Notes: generated from the letters alone by a model not told the origin. A DNA stretch of 64,000 nt from Diprion similis (GCF_021155765.1 NC_060111.1:8121981-8185980); one strand, 5' to 3'; counted from the stretch's first letter, positions 12,301 to 23,888 are shown. Made by a program: numbers and translations.

Positions 12301-15300
12301 ATCGATTTTTGGAAAACCCAACTATTTATTTAAACGTTAACAATGAGATATTTGGTTACAAGATTACGGTAATATTATTCGTAGTAGTTTATAAATTTCT
12401 ATCGTTATTTCTATAGTGAGGTTGATATGGTCTATTGGTTTACCTGTTGAATTTGTCAGATTTCGGAATAGTTGTTTATAAGATATATTATTGATTAGTT
12501 GACTTGATAGTTAATTCGGCTTAGGTATTTGGTTGATAATTGAAATTGTTAGGTAGTTGTTTTTCGCTCGAGGATTTGAAGTGAACTGTTTTTGGTTTGA
12601 TGTCTTGACGAGAACTGACTTTTTGGTGATGATAGAAGAAAGAATTTGGAAGCTTTTTGGAAAATGTGAAGTGTGTAGGAGTTTGCTGTTTCGTCGATTT
12701 CCGGTATTGATTAATTATTGTAGTTGGTAGGAATTTAGGATGAGTCGAGAATTTTTACCGGAAGTCGTGGTTGTAAGAGTGAAAATTTTGTACATAGGAG
12801 GAAAGTGATGGTATTCACGTATGTCTTATACCAACTGAGTACTGTGAATTGGTAAAACCGGTGAATTATAAAATAAGAGAAGCCCGCGCTGGAAGTCATT
12901 GCTTGATATTGCTTTATTGTTTAGGGTCGTAGTTTAAATTCCCAGGCATGAAAGAATGTATCGATAAAAATGAGGCGAATTATATTTAAGAAATTGTGTC
13001 GATACACAACATAGCAAAGATGAAAATAGACTTCTCTTCTGTAGTGATTGTGTTGGTGCCGCTGATTTTCATTTGAAAATTTATGTCTTCGAGCTTTTTA
13101 ATTTTTATGTATTATTTATTCATTTTTTAACATTGATTCAGAATAAATTGTATTTTTTAGAATGATTTAACCTATTTCCATTGAAAAAATTATTTCTTTC
13201 ATAAAAACTTATCTTTTTATGTGTTAAAATAAATATCTTTTTTCCAGCGACTACTGTCGAACAATTTTTCACTTGACGTATTATATTTGAGTGAATTCGA
13301 TTGAAGTTTGAGATTTTTTAATAGAAAATTTAATGAGTTGTGTTTTTTTTTGAATATCTTGATTTTTTCGATTTGTTTTGGAATTTACTTCTTTTGTATT
13401 AAATTTTTTTTCATTCAAAATCAACTGGATTATTTTTCCAAAAACAATTTAACCACTCTCTGGTAATTTATGAAAATTGAAATAACCAGTAGTTTAATTG
13501 CGATATGTATTTTAGTGCCAGTTGAAAAGTATACCAGCTGAGGGTTGATCATTAAATGTCTATTTTTAACAAGTAACAATTCTCTTGTATCCATTAAATT
13601 TGAATTTTCGATGGTAAATAATTTCCAATAATAATTTAATTTTAATTTTAATAGAAAGAAATTTCCATTATTTATTTCAATTTCTAATAAAGATTATTTC
13701 CATTACAGCATGAATTCTTAATGAATTAGTTTTTCAATAAAAATTTTAGAACTCAGCCTCCTAGGCTATTTCGGTTGCAATTCTGCTGCCCTTGAAACTT
13801 TTCTAACGATATTTCCTACTCTGGCTTATTCCGCTCATTTACAAATTCTTTTGCGACCAAAGTGCCAGAGAAGCAAGCCAATCGAATTGATTATTTTAAT
13901 GTCTGTACTTAATCAGTCTTTACCCAGATTAACGCACCTCTGCATCATCTGCAGCCAGAACTTCAAATTGCACGTAATAAATACGGTCACAACACTGAAG
14001 AACAATAACAACAACTGGTACTCAGGTAAAATAAAAATGCAAAATTCTCTTTGTTCCAGCTACGGAACCGTTTGCCGAGACGGTCCCATACAGAGACGTA
14101 AAGGTTAAAGGCAAGCCAGTCATTCCATGTCGAACAACGTCGCCTCATTGGAAAGTAGCGCTTCGTTTGCTGAACGAAGTAAGTGAATATGCATTCAAAA
14201 TCAATGGTGTAATTTCCACTGTTGCACCGAGAGAAATATCTGATGAAAATTATTGTATTCTAAAAGTACGTCGATAGTGTAGACTCTCCTTCAGCGCATG
14301 CAAAATTGACATCATTTACGCCAGAAAATAGTTAACTCGACTATCGAGTTAATAGTCTAATGAACTACATGAACCGTTGAAATTAACACCATTTCGATTA
14401 ATGGGGCTTTCAATATCTCTTTTCTTAATGTGAATCTAGACAACTAAAGGTCAGTTTGACGTAAAAGAGGCAATATTAATCTTCTAATAGTTTGAAATTA
14501 CAAACGAATGATACTTGATTGACAATTCTTAAACGTTTGAATAAAATTCAAAGGATGTGCCGGGACAGTTCGATCCGGAAATCGGGTTCATTGTGGCGGA
14601 CGGTGTAGAATCCTTGGACGAGCAGTTAGTTGAATGTCACGCAATCAACAATGAGAACAACACGTTAGACGGTGTAGGACCAGTTGAGTATGGCATAACC
14701 GAAATAAAAGGTGAGTCAACGTTTTTATTGTCTCCGTCCTCATTAAGTAAAGAGGTTGTATTGGAATATATTAGATGTATTCCCAATAAAGCATTTCAAA
14801 CACTTTTCTGCTAATGCTCATATATGATCGAATTGTATTCATATAATTTGGATGTCAGTATTAAATAAATATAAGTGAGTTTACTATAATAAATGATTGC
14901 TCGTTGCAGTAATGATTTTTTGTTGCATGCAGATGACGTCGCAAAACCCAAACCAAAGATTAAGGAAACCGCGTTACACCACATGGTCTGGGGGAGAGAT
15001 CAAAATATAACTTGCACAGTCACCGTTACACTACCGCAAACTCTCGGAACACACCCACTTGACTGGAAACTCCCCGAATCAGTCCAGGTAAGTGAAGTAC
15101 TCAACAGCGCCGTTACAGTAATAAACCCCATGGATGTTTGTAAAATTTCGGCGGAAAATTTATTTAGTATAAAAATTCAATGTACGGTATAACTAAGGAA
15201 CAATACGAGTCAGAGTAGCTACATAATATTATACGCCGATAACATCACATGTGTAAAGAGAAATGTAACTTCGTGGAAATGCACCTTTCGATCGCTTTTC

Positions 15301-18300
15301 GCTAAAATTACCTCGTACTTCCTTTCATTCCAAGACTTGCTGTACGTGCACGTACATATGCCATGACATAATCGTCGCATAGATTCATTCAGTGTGGTGG
15401 GTGATCAGAAAAATTTGATGACAATGACATTCCTGAATCAGGGGCGAAACTCCACCGAGCTCACAGTCGTTACGAAAGCAGACGAAGTCACTTGCACTTC
15501 CAATCTGACAATTAAAAGTGTAAGGGAAAGTGATAGCGGTGACTATACTTGTTTCCTACCGGAACATCGCGGCGATCTGGATACAGAAGACACGCGTCAC
15601 ATCAAATTTTGGAGTAAGTATCGGAATCGTTAACGCTGGCTGTACATAATACAAAGTGAGACCGATATCGTATCGTCAGATTGTCATAGTGAATTGCTTC
15701 AATCGGTCTGCACAGAAGAGCGCATTCACAATTTCTACAGAATGATGCATTAATGTATGCCAAAATTTTCACTGGCAGATCCGGATTACTCTTTCATCGA
15801 TATAAGTATCTACGACAGTGATGGTTCTCATTCAATTGTGGGAAAAGTGGGAGAGACTTCCAAATGGAATATTAAAATTGACACATATCCCGAATACTCT
15901 GAGCTGCACTGGTGAGCGTTGATTCGATACAATTGAACAGTTCCATACTCAGTTGTCTAATAATCGAGATAATTTATCAGAAATATTTCAGTTCTTGTCA
16001 AATTATGTTGTGAGAATAAAAATAAGATGATGCGGATAGTCATTCCACGTCAAACCGCACACCTGTGGGAGAAACATTCACATCGATATTTCCAAATTTC
16101 ACAAAAATTATTAATACTCATATCTTTGGACTTATTCATTGCACAGGGCCCAGATGGGGTACATTTTAAAGATAATGAATTTGGCTCTTGTGCTATAATG
16201 TACATGTACATCTATTTCACTTCATTGTGAGGGAATCCTTTGTTATCGGTATAAATATTCAAATGGACTTTTCACCATGACTTGCAGGACCACAGATTTA
16301 AAAAAAAAACGCACATTATGTTCCTCGTTTAATATCCACTGATAATAAAGAAATAATGCAGTGTTTGTCAAAAGTAATGAAATCTTATTCTTTTAGTTCT
16401 GTCTGATGCAACGTTGTTGATATAGCGGAAGATTTGATATTCTTAAATAGTAATTGAAAATGGTTAATATCATGAAACCCAGTAATCAGTCGATTTTTAC
16501 AAAACTGCAAGAATTATATTCTTTTGCAAAAATAAGAGCTTTGGCAGTTGTTTTGTTTTTTGACCATGGCACAAAAGCATGGCCCGATAGTGTGCCGCGG
16601 ATCATTCCGGTAAAAATAATCTCTTGTACGCAACTTCTCTTATAGTTTCAGCAAATTGACTTCATCGAATAAAAAAATTATGGTGTTAAAAAGGAATATC
16701 CTAAGAAGAATTTTTCGCAATACAAATTTTCAGGTACCGTGTTTTTTTCGCATGCACTTCATTGCTTCTCCATCGTAAAAGGTTTAGTTTCTATTGGAAA
16801 TCGAACAAGAAACAGGCTGGTATTTTTTTTCCAAAGTTTTGAATAGTGCAGATCAAGGTGGAAATATCCATTCGAATATTTATATCAATTGAAAAACATA
16901 CTTGATTCCAAGAAAAGCGTAATTAATTACCATGTTCCGAAGTGCGGTTTATTGGATTTAAAACTTTCACCCCGTATAACTTCAAAAATACTCGCACCGA
17001 AATCTAAAAGCTAATTAGAGAAGTTGTCTGAGATCGAGGACAATATATTCACGAACTTTGATAGAATTTGAAAAACTGACCGTCTCGAGTATGTGTGTCA
17101 CTGGACGTGGAGTGAATCCGGGTCATTTTCGTATGAATGCTGTTTCCCATGGTGCAAGATGAAATCTTTGCATAGTTAGTAAAGGATTACTTCATAGTTT
17201 GATTGCTGTTGTACTAAAATCTAAAATGTTGCGCTAATTTTATGTAGGTACAAGAAGAAAGATGATAGAGACATAGAAATCGAATTGACGAAACTCAGCA
17301 GATTCCAGGTAAAACGCTCAAATCTAAACCACCTTTTTGAGATACATAATTCGGAGGTGAAGGATAATGGCGATTACGTCATTCTCGTGAGGACCAAAAA
17401 TGAGGAGAAAAAAATGAATCTTCACTTGAGAATTGATGGTAAGATATTTTCTATCGTACATTTTCACTCACACAGCTCATCATGTTTGTTCATGTCAAAA
17501 CTGCACTAATGATTTCTTACACTTCTTAGCCTCACCACAACCCTGTATCACCCCTTCCATGGCATACGTTGCACCAGGCCAGTCGAAAAATTTTTTGTGC
17601 ACAACAGTCAGTCATCCATTAGCAAACGTGACATGGAGTTACATGGAATGGCCTCACTATCCATTATTGAATGGAAGTAGGCCTGTATTTTTTCCGGTAA
17701 GTACTTATAAATCTTCCTTGTTAATTTCAGGTTTCCTCGAGATTTATATATGCTCGCAAATAATCCTACGAATACTTACTCCACTGCGTTTGACGTACAC
17801 AATTCTTAAATACCTATTTTCTACCCAGGAATCTGGAGATTCTCGAAGTATCGATTTGGTGACTTCGGTATCACGTTTCAACATAAAGATAAACGATACA
17901 GGAAATTTAACATGCAAAAGCTGCAACGATATTGGCTGTGTCGAAGATACGAAATTAATCTACGTCTCTGGTATGTTCCTCACACCATATATGTATTGCA
18001 GAGACTGATAATTTTTGTTTTATCCGATCATCTGAGGTACAAACATTCATCAATTTCTTCGTTTTTCAATAGGGATTAGAATGCTGTGTAGTAAATCAGA
18101 TTTCATTACAATGAATTGGTGGAAACTGTATCGAAGGTAGATCAATTGATAGAAAAAAATTTAGGATAATGAAAGGCAAAAAATTATTTCGTCAGACTCT
18201 TCTTTACTCTTTTAATCGATTAAAGAGAACAACTTTGACCGATTACAAAATATGAGAATCATTCTACTAACTAATTTTCAAGACTTCAAATGCTTCAAAT

Positions 18301-21300
18301 TCCATACTAGTGGAATCTGTCACTTGTAACAAAAGATGGTAGAAGTACCCAACAAAACTCTAGTGAACAAACATATATTAAGAGGAGATTACAAGACCGC
18401 ATATTGCTCGATGAATGTTCATAGATTAGGCCTTCAGTAAACCTGGCCTCACTTCCGGATTAAAAAATATAGTTTAGTATTATAGAGTCTTTACCGGAAA
18501 ATTTCGTCATGTAGTTCAGGATACTAGTTTTAATTCCCACTGAGGAGCACTTTTGCCACAGTAAATTGATTTAGTCAGGATGTTTCATCAATTTTTGGCT
18601 GTTTCAGAGGTTAATGCATCGTTCGGTATAATACCTCTCGAATCTGTCGTGGAAGGTGACGACATCAATATCACGTGTGGTATTTCAGTTTATCACAATT
18701 TTAGTGACGGTAAGATTCTCGGATGGAACATCAGTGATTTGGGTAAGTACGACTTGTCGAACGAAGTCAGTAACAGTACGAATATCAAAACGAATAAGTA
18801 AAGCGCATTAACATATCTTTGTAGAACTTGAAACCGGTAGAATAAGGATTTTGAGCAATAAAACGAAATTTACGCATCAATCCATCCTTGAAATACGCGG
18901 AGTGAATCTATCAGACGAAGGGACTTACGTTTGCGACGTTTTCGACAAGAGTAAGGATTTCAAATCCGAGGCATATAACTTATCAGTGACGGGTATGTAA
19001 AGCTACTTTGATCATGACTTGAAAAGAATCTATACTCGAATTGACTTAAATGAACTATTTCCGTTTTTTGACTGTTTCAGCTAGGATTGGAGCGAGAATA
19101 GATGAATGGAACATAAACACTAAAAAGTTAGTGATAGACACGGATAAAAAACAAAAAGATGGCATAGTTCTGAGATGTATAGCTGTCGGAATGCCAAAAC
19201 CAGAAACAGTCTGGTTGAAGGTAACGTAATGCACAGTGCATTTAAAACTTGTCAATTCGTTGATGTTCCACGTTGAAGTCTTGTAAATATTATTTCATGA
19301 ACATGTGCACTATCATGCTCTATATTAAAGTATTACGATTACGATAAAACACCATCAGAAATGTATGGCTTACTTCCCTTAAAATGTAGGATGGCAAGGT
19401 AATAGCAGGCAGCCAAGGGTACAAAATTTCGGAAGATAAATCTCAGTTCCACATAAAATCCTTTTTCGAGCAAGATAGTGGAGTTTATACGTGTCGAGTT
19501 GAGAATCGACTTAACCGCGATGAAAGATCCGTGAAAATTGAAGTCAAAGGTAAACTTATGCAAAATTTATAACGACCAGCGTGTATTTAATCATCGACGA
19601 TTATTTCGATGTATAACGATTGTGGTATTTTCAGGACAAAGTTACGTAATTTGGATTAGTTTGATCTGCGTGCTTGTCATAATCAGTGTCATAATTATTA
19701 TTTATATGGGAATTCAAGTGAAACACGACAGAGTGAGTATCTAAAGGTTAAAGCACGCCAATTTCGCGTGGATAAATATGAACTTTATGCATATTTCACA
19801 GCGTTTGAAAAAGGAGCTACTTGAGGCAGGATTGACTACTTTTGTCGAAGGAGCGGTCGAATGCCTGAATCCCGATTTGAACATCGATGATCAGGCCGAG
19901 TTATTGCCTTACGATAAAAAATGGGAATTCCCTCGGGAACGCTTGAAACTCGGTACGTACATTCGATTGGCTCGATTGAATCGGCATAACGACTTGCTGA
20001 TGGCGCCTGATAACCAGATTGTGAGAAAGCGATGCAATTATCATATCTTACCATTGCTCAACAGGCAAGCAATTAGGAAGTGGTGCATTCGGTGTGGTGA
20101 TGAAAGCCGAGGCACAAGGCATTCGCGTCGAAGAAGAAGTGACCACCGTTGCTGTGAAGATGGTTCGACGATCGGCAGAGCCAAGTTACATGAAAGCCCT
20201 ATCTAGCGAACTGAAGATCATGACACACCTCGGCCAACACTTGAACGTCGTTAACCTTCTCGGAGCTTGCACCAAAAACATTCTCACCAAGCGTGAGTTT
20301 TCCAATTTTATTTCCACTCCAAAAGTCACCGTATCTACTTCCGAAGGCAGTGAATTTATTCATTAAAATACTACAAACACTGAAGACCAGTTAACGCTTG
20401 TCCATAGGTGAACTATACGTGATTGTGGAGTACTGCCGCTTCGGGAATTTGCACAACTACTTGCAACGTCACAGAGATAGTTTTATCAACCAGATCGATC
20501 CTTCTACTAAAAAAATTGATATAAAAATCGGTATAGAACTTTTAGCTAGATGTGATAGTGTCGGTGAACAGAGGAGGTATGCATTATAATACGTTTATAA
20601 TCCTGCAGTACATGGTTTGCGAATTAACTACCATGTCAGAATGTGACCCATAGAGTCTCAACTGTAACGCCATACGTTTATGAAAGTTCAAATATACCTC
20701 AAATGTTCGTTGTAATTCACAAGACATGATGAGTTGTATTTTTCATCCATTTATTTGGAGTTACCATGGAACATTTTTTCATTCATTACACAGGTATGCA
20801 CGCACGTTATCAGCATTTTCTCGCAGTGTCAGCATCAGGTCAACCGAAACCAATAATGGTGCCGAACTAATGGACCACTACCAAAACACAGATTTCGTTG
20901 ACATAAACATGTCCCCAGACGGTCTTGTTTTGAGTAACAATTCAGTACAGCCTGGGTGGCGATCCAATTATCGAGGTGATTACAGAGATTATAACTTGAA
21001 ACCAACTTGCACCCAAGACTTACTTTGTTGGGCATGGCAGGTTGCACGAGGCATGGAATATCTCAGCAGTAGAAGAGTGAGTGAATCTTATGAAACCCAC
21101 GGATTTTTTTGTCGTTTTCAAGTTTTGCTTTCACACTTTTACGTACGATCCATGCGGCGAACTCGGATCTGTTGCCCGTTTCTAGGTCTTCTTAAGGTGC
21201 TTATAAAGAAGCGTCGTACACCTCAAAAACGCGGGGAAGCAAAACTCCTATACCGCTAAAGCGATCTGAGTAAAACTTGGGCAATTAATGCCTTATTTTG

Positions 21301-23329
21301 GCAAAAAGTGGAGCGTCTTTTTACTTTTTCAAAATTTGGAAAAAAAATTTACAGATTAGTTACCACCCACAGAAATTGGCCAAATTTTTACAGTTGCACG
21401 GAATGGATCGACCATCCGGTATGATGCCACTCGGCGGTGATGAAACACACACTTTGAGCCCAGTCCCATGAGATTTGATGGTGGAATGACGAAATGGCAG
21501 CTGATCTGGTTTTCGATGACGAAGTACACCGAAATCTCATTTTGGCGACATTTGTTACCGAACTTTCATGCCGGCCGGTAAGTTTTTACCGACATTACAC
21601 GCATGCATTACCGGCATGCGCGTAATATCGGTAACAAATGTCACCAAAATGAGATTTCGGTGTACTTCGTCATCGAAAACCAGATCAGCTGCCATTTCGT
21701 CATTCCACCATCAAATCTCATGGGACTGGGCTCAAAGTGTGTGTTTCATCACCGCCGAGTGGCATCATACCGGATGGTCGATCCATTCCGTGCAACTGTA
21801 AAAATTTGGCCAATTTCTGTGGGTGGTAACCAATCTGTAAATTTTTTTTCCAAATTTTGAAAAAGTAAAAAGACGCTCCACTTTTCGCCAAAACAAGGCA
21901 TTAATTGCCCAAGTTTCACTCTGATCGCTTGAGCGGTAGAGAAGTTTTGCATCCCCGCGTCTTCGGGTGTACAACGGGTCTTTATAAGCACCTTAATGTG
22001 CTAACTGACACCGTTTTGGCACTTGTACATAAAGTTGCTTATTTTAGGTTTTACACGGTGATTTAGCAGCGCGAAATATTCTGCTTGCGGACGATCGTTT
22101 GGTAAAAATTTGCGACTTTGGTTTAGCTAAAAATATGTACAAGGATGATAACTATCAAAAGAAAGAAAACAGTCCTCTACCAATTAAATGGATGGCCATT
22201 GAATCCATCAGAGATAAAATATTTTCAACACAATCGGATATTTGGTCCTTTGGAATAGTTTTATGGGAGTTTTTCACGCTTGCGCATACGCCATATCCCG
22301 GGATGGATGCTGAGAAGCAATATCACAGACTTGTCGAAGGGTATCGCATGGAGAAACCAGAATATGCAACCAGCGAAATGTGAGTCTGGTGAAAGTACTA
22401 TTTACAAAGTACAAAAAAGTGAGCATTTTCTGTTGTTCGCATTTGCCCGGAGATAATTCGTGCATTTTTCAGATACGATTTTATGCTAGAATGCTGGAAC
22501 GCCAAGCCGTCCTTGCGTCCTACATTTCCTGAGCTCGTAGGAAAGCTTGGCGATCTGTTGAATGAAAGTGTTAGAATGGTAAGTTTCTGACTCACGAATT
22601 ATTAGGATGATTAGACTTTCATGTCCGGAGTCTGATCATCAAGGAAGTTCCAACAAGCTGAAGGAAATCGAGAAAATGTAAGGTGACCTTGTTCGTGTGT
22701 TCCAGCATTACTGCGAGCAGGACGATACTTATACTGAGATGAACAACAGAAATTTGGAGGATGGCCAAAACGATTACCTGACTATGATGTTCGCGCCAAA
22801 TACAAATGACCAAGATTTATGTGATGGAACGATGGAGCCATCGCCAAATTCAAATTATCTGCCCATGAGCCCAATAAAGTCGATCGGAGACTCAGACATT
22901 TTCAGCCCGCGAACAAAAGACAGTGAATATCATTTTGATTTTCCTTCTACCAGCAACGAGACTGCGATTGATTCAATCCGATCGGGTGAAAAGTCTAGGG
23001 AAGAGAAAACGCGAGAAGATCCACAAGAAAAGGAAGCTGAATTAAACAAGAAAGATTTGAAATTTAGTACAATTGCAACAGACAAGAATTATTCTAATGT
23101 CATCAACAATCGTCCTGCATCGAACCCGCCGAATCAGCTTCAAGATGAACTGAAAGCCTCCAATCGAAATTTTAAGGATGAAAACATAGGAAATAATTAC
23201 ATTAATTTCCCAGCCAATCTAACCAAACCAGATCATTACATTAATATGCCACAGCAAAAAAATAATCAACCGAAAAATCCGTTGGACAGTTTTAGTAACC
23301 CAAGCTATGTAACTATACCTCAGTCGTGA
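6279..23329 (+). CDS. Pvr: PDGF/VEGF receptor-related receptor tyrosine kinase (spliced, about 23 exons)
   Basis: A receptor tyrosine kinase of the VEGFR/PDGFR class, about 1,405 residues. Coding exons by reading frame and splice sites: 6279-6336, 10119-10228, 10345-10531, 14060-14178, 14554-14710, 14933-15087, 15409-15613, 15779-15911, 17248-17438, 17530-17696, 17829-17970, 18608-18742, 18825-18992, 19081-19220, 19390-19549, 19635-19732, 19802-19952, 20065-20292, 20408-20576, 20794-21076, 22048-22379, 22473-22578, 22706-23329. All phases match and the total is divisible by three. It has a signal peptide, seven Ig domains (two exons each), a membrane segment near residue 746-767, a juxtamembrane LPYD..WEFPR, a P-loop [12 protein letters not shown], a kinase insert, [11 protein letters not shown] and WMAIESI. 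Known role of insect Pvr: receptor for PDGF/VEGF-like ligands in hemocyte survival and cell migration. Least certain are exon 1, the exon 2/3 junction (alternative 10119-10280 joined to 10352), and the start of exon 7. Confidence 0.93.
7759..8330. mobile_element. Long palindromic element with TTAA ends (intron 1 of Pvr)
   Basis: The element begins ttaaggggacacgtcagtga and ends with the inverted copy, differing at one base in the first twenty. The two arms match over roughly 270 bases, which is why similar open frames appear on the minus strand (7848-8051) and the plus strand (7993-8229). TTAA at both edges could be a target duplication or the tip of the inverted repeat, because TTAA is its own reverse complement. 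No transposase is present. It lies in the first Pvr intron and would be transcribed as a hairpin. Confidence 0.8.
9163..9970. mobile_element. 800-base palindromic TTAA element, copy 1 (intron 1 of Pvr)
   Basis: A nearly complete palindrome with two arms of about 390 bases meeting at an AT/CCGGTAA-rich centre near 9540-9600. The outer ends read ttaaggtgcttataaaga and its inverse. A second copy of the same family is at 21192-21996 in another intron of the same gene. Both are bounded by TTAA, which suggests a TTAA-targeting (piggyBac-like) mobilisation, but the tips do not match a piggyBac terminus I know. A 62-codon frame starting MQNS is open in both arms here (9208-9396 plus, 9737-9925 minus). 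I treat it as repeat sequence, not a gene. Confidence 0.85.
10532..14059. other. Pvr intron 3, 3.5 kb
   Basis: This intron holds a stretch at about 11290-12110 with locally higher GC and open frames (11322-11687 and 11512-11799) that looks like foreign repeat or retroelement sequence, though I cannot name a family. GGTTAG-type repeats lie at 11006-11021 and 12161-12196. Inverted phrases gtcgtgcgagac (about 12058) and tctcgcacgac (about 12246) may mark the ends of a small element. From 12300 to 13850 the sequence is AT-rich and I see nothing in it. The frame at 13851-14108 is the Pvr exon 14060-14178 read out of frame with intron sequence. Confidence 0.5.
11006..11021. repeat. Short GGTTAG-type interstitial repeat
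   Basis: Three units of the insect telomere-like pentamer TTAGG in a row. A degenerate set (ggttgggttaggttaggt) is at 12161-12196. Too short to be a telomere; such tracts are common inside insect genomes. Confidence 0.6.
15912..17247. other. Pvr intron 8, 1.3 kb
   Basis: No gene is seen. A phrase gtcattccacgtcaaa near 16039 resembles gtcattccatgcc near 25262, so a dispersed repeat fragment is likely. Open frames at 16027-16230 and 16454-16645 have no recognisable content. Confidence 0.45.
19635..19732 (+). other. Pvr: Pvr transmembrane exon
   Basis: The exon encodes about 20 hydrophobic residues (from [15 protein letters not shown] onward) followed by the basic stop-transfer QVKHDR. It sits between the last Ig exon and the juxtamembrane exon 19802-19952, which has the [15 protein letters not shown] signature typical of class III/V receptor kinases. 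Confidence 0.93.
20065..20576 (+). other. Pvr: Pvr kinase N-lobe
   Basis: Two exons (20065-20292, 20408-20576) encode the glycine loop GSGAFGVV, the ATP-binding lysine in VAVKM, the alpha-C glutamate in SSELKIM, the [12 protein letters not shown] stretch and the hinge [13 protein letters not shown] shorter in-frame version ending at 20530 is possible if the acceptor at 20813 is used instead of 20793. I prefer 20576/20793 because both sites are closer to consensus. Confidence 0.88.
20794..21076 (+). other. Pvr: Pvr kinase-insert exon
   Basis: The exon encodes a hydrophilic insert rich in Ser, Asn and Asp, with one YxN motif (YQNT) that could bind a Grb2-type SH2 domain, and then returns to kinase sequence ([15 protein letters not shown]). 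An insert that splits the kinase domain is a family hallmark. Confidence 0.85.
21192..21996. mobile_element. 800-base palindromic TTAA element, copy 2 (kinase-domain intron of Pvr)
   Basis: Same family as 9163-9970: outer ends ttaaggtgcttataaaga and its inverse, arms of about 390 bases, centre near 21560-21640, TTAA at both edges. It lies in the intron 21077-22047, between the kinase-insert exon and the catalytic-loop exon, and takes up most of it. The Pvr pre-mRNA would fold this into a very long hairpin. The short frame that stays open in copy 1 is broken in the left arm here and open in the right arm (minus strand, about 21749-21950). Confidence 0.88.
22048..22578 (+). other. Pvr: Pvr kinase C-lobe
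   Basis: Two exons (22048-22379, 22473-22578) hold the catalytic loop HGDLAARN, the metal-binding DFG in CDFGLAKN, the activation loop [26 protein letters not shown], and the closing CW....SLRPTF. The usual HRD arginine is glycine here. The catalytic aspartate, the loop asparagine and the DFG aspartate are all intact, so the kinase should be active. Confidence 0.93.
22706..23329 (+). other. Pvr: Pvr cytoplasmic tail exon with four YxxM motifs
   Basis: The last coding exon encodes about 207 residues after the kinase. It has YTEM, YLTM, YLPM and YINM, the consensus for PI3-kinase p85 SH2 domains, plus YINF (a YxN site) and a final YVTIPQS. The middle is charged and low in complexity. The stop codon is TGA at 23327-23329. 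Confidence 0.9.
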
Positions 23330-23358
23330 TGAGGTGAGCAATTTGCACGGCGAACTAG

Positions 23359-23888
23359 AATAGCTATTTATGTGGCATGCCCGTAAACCGCCTGTTTTTT
23401 TTGCAAGGATAAAGATTTCAGGACGAGCTGAAGGCGAGCCAGAAGCGAGCCAGAAGCGAGTACTGAAATTATCTGAGCCAAAAAACGGTTTACGGGCATG
23501 CCGCATACAATATTTTTTACAGTAGAGTCATGTGGGGCAAGTGTACGCAGATTGCTTTTTTATAAAACCGTTGGCAGTAGAGTAGGGAAATTTTTTTCAA
23601 TTTATTTCATGCAAACATTATCATTTTACGATAATTAAAAAAAAATGCGCACTCTTGCCCCACATGACTCTATGGGCATTGAAAAGCAAAACGAAGAGTG
23701 AGGTTATGTCGCGATTTGTTCGACGAAGCTACTTTATTCGGGAGTTTGGAATGCGCACTTCGAACTGCGCATCAAAACTGCGGAATAAAGACTTTATTCC
23801 GCAACTTTGTTCACTGCCGTATAAAGCGTCACTTTACGGAACGAAAACTGCCACAAAAAGTCGACTTTTCAATGCCCATGCTGTAAAA
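23359..23888. mobile_element. Composite double-hairpin element, copy 2 (Pvr 3' flank)
   Basis: Same two-module structure as 1891-2228. Module 1 has arms at 23369-23390 and 23486-23507. Module 2 runs about 23518-23885. It begins 29 bases after the Pvr stop codon, so it is probably part of the Pvr 3' UTR. Relative to copy 1 it has about 32 extra bases near 23830-23862 and a 146-base insertion (23525-23670). Confidence 0.85.
23525..23670. mobile_element. Nested miniature transposon (MITE) with TA target duplication
   Basis: A 146-base element with terminal inverted repeats gagtcatgtggggcaag and an imperfect extension to about 24 bases. TA stands on both sides (23523-23524 and 23671-23672). Copy 1 of the host repeat has the uninterrupted site (cggcatgggtattg), so the insertion is seen directly. 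TA duplication with short inverted repeats fits a Tc1/mariner-type non-autonomous element. The interior is AT-rich and has no coding capacity. Confidence 0.9.

Larger units (their letters stand above)
10119..19549 (+). other. Pvr: Pvr ectodomain: seven Ig domains
   Basis: Each Ig domain is encoded by two exons. D1 (10119-10531) ends in DTGWYAC. D2 (14060-14710) has the VIPCR.TSP pattern of PDGFR/VEGFR D2. D3 (14933-15613) ends in DSGDYTC. D4 (15779-17438) has YPEYSELHW and DNGDYVI but lacks the canonical cysteine pair, as D4 does in this receptor family. D5 is 17530-17970, D6 18608-18992 (DEGTYVC) and D7 19081-19549 (DSGVYTC). Seven Ig domains is the VEGFR-like number rather than the five of PDGFR. 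D2 and D3 carry ligand binding in vertebrate relatives; that is family knowledge, not visible here. Confidence 0.9.

Noticed and set aside
15383..15408. Start of Pvr exon 7 at 15383 or 15393
   Set aside because: Those acceptors do not match the phase of the preceding exon (phase 0 at 15087); 15409 does.
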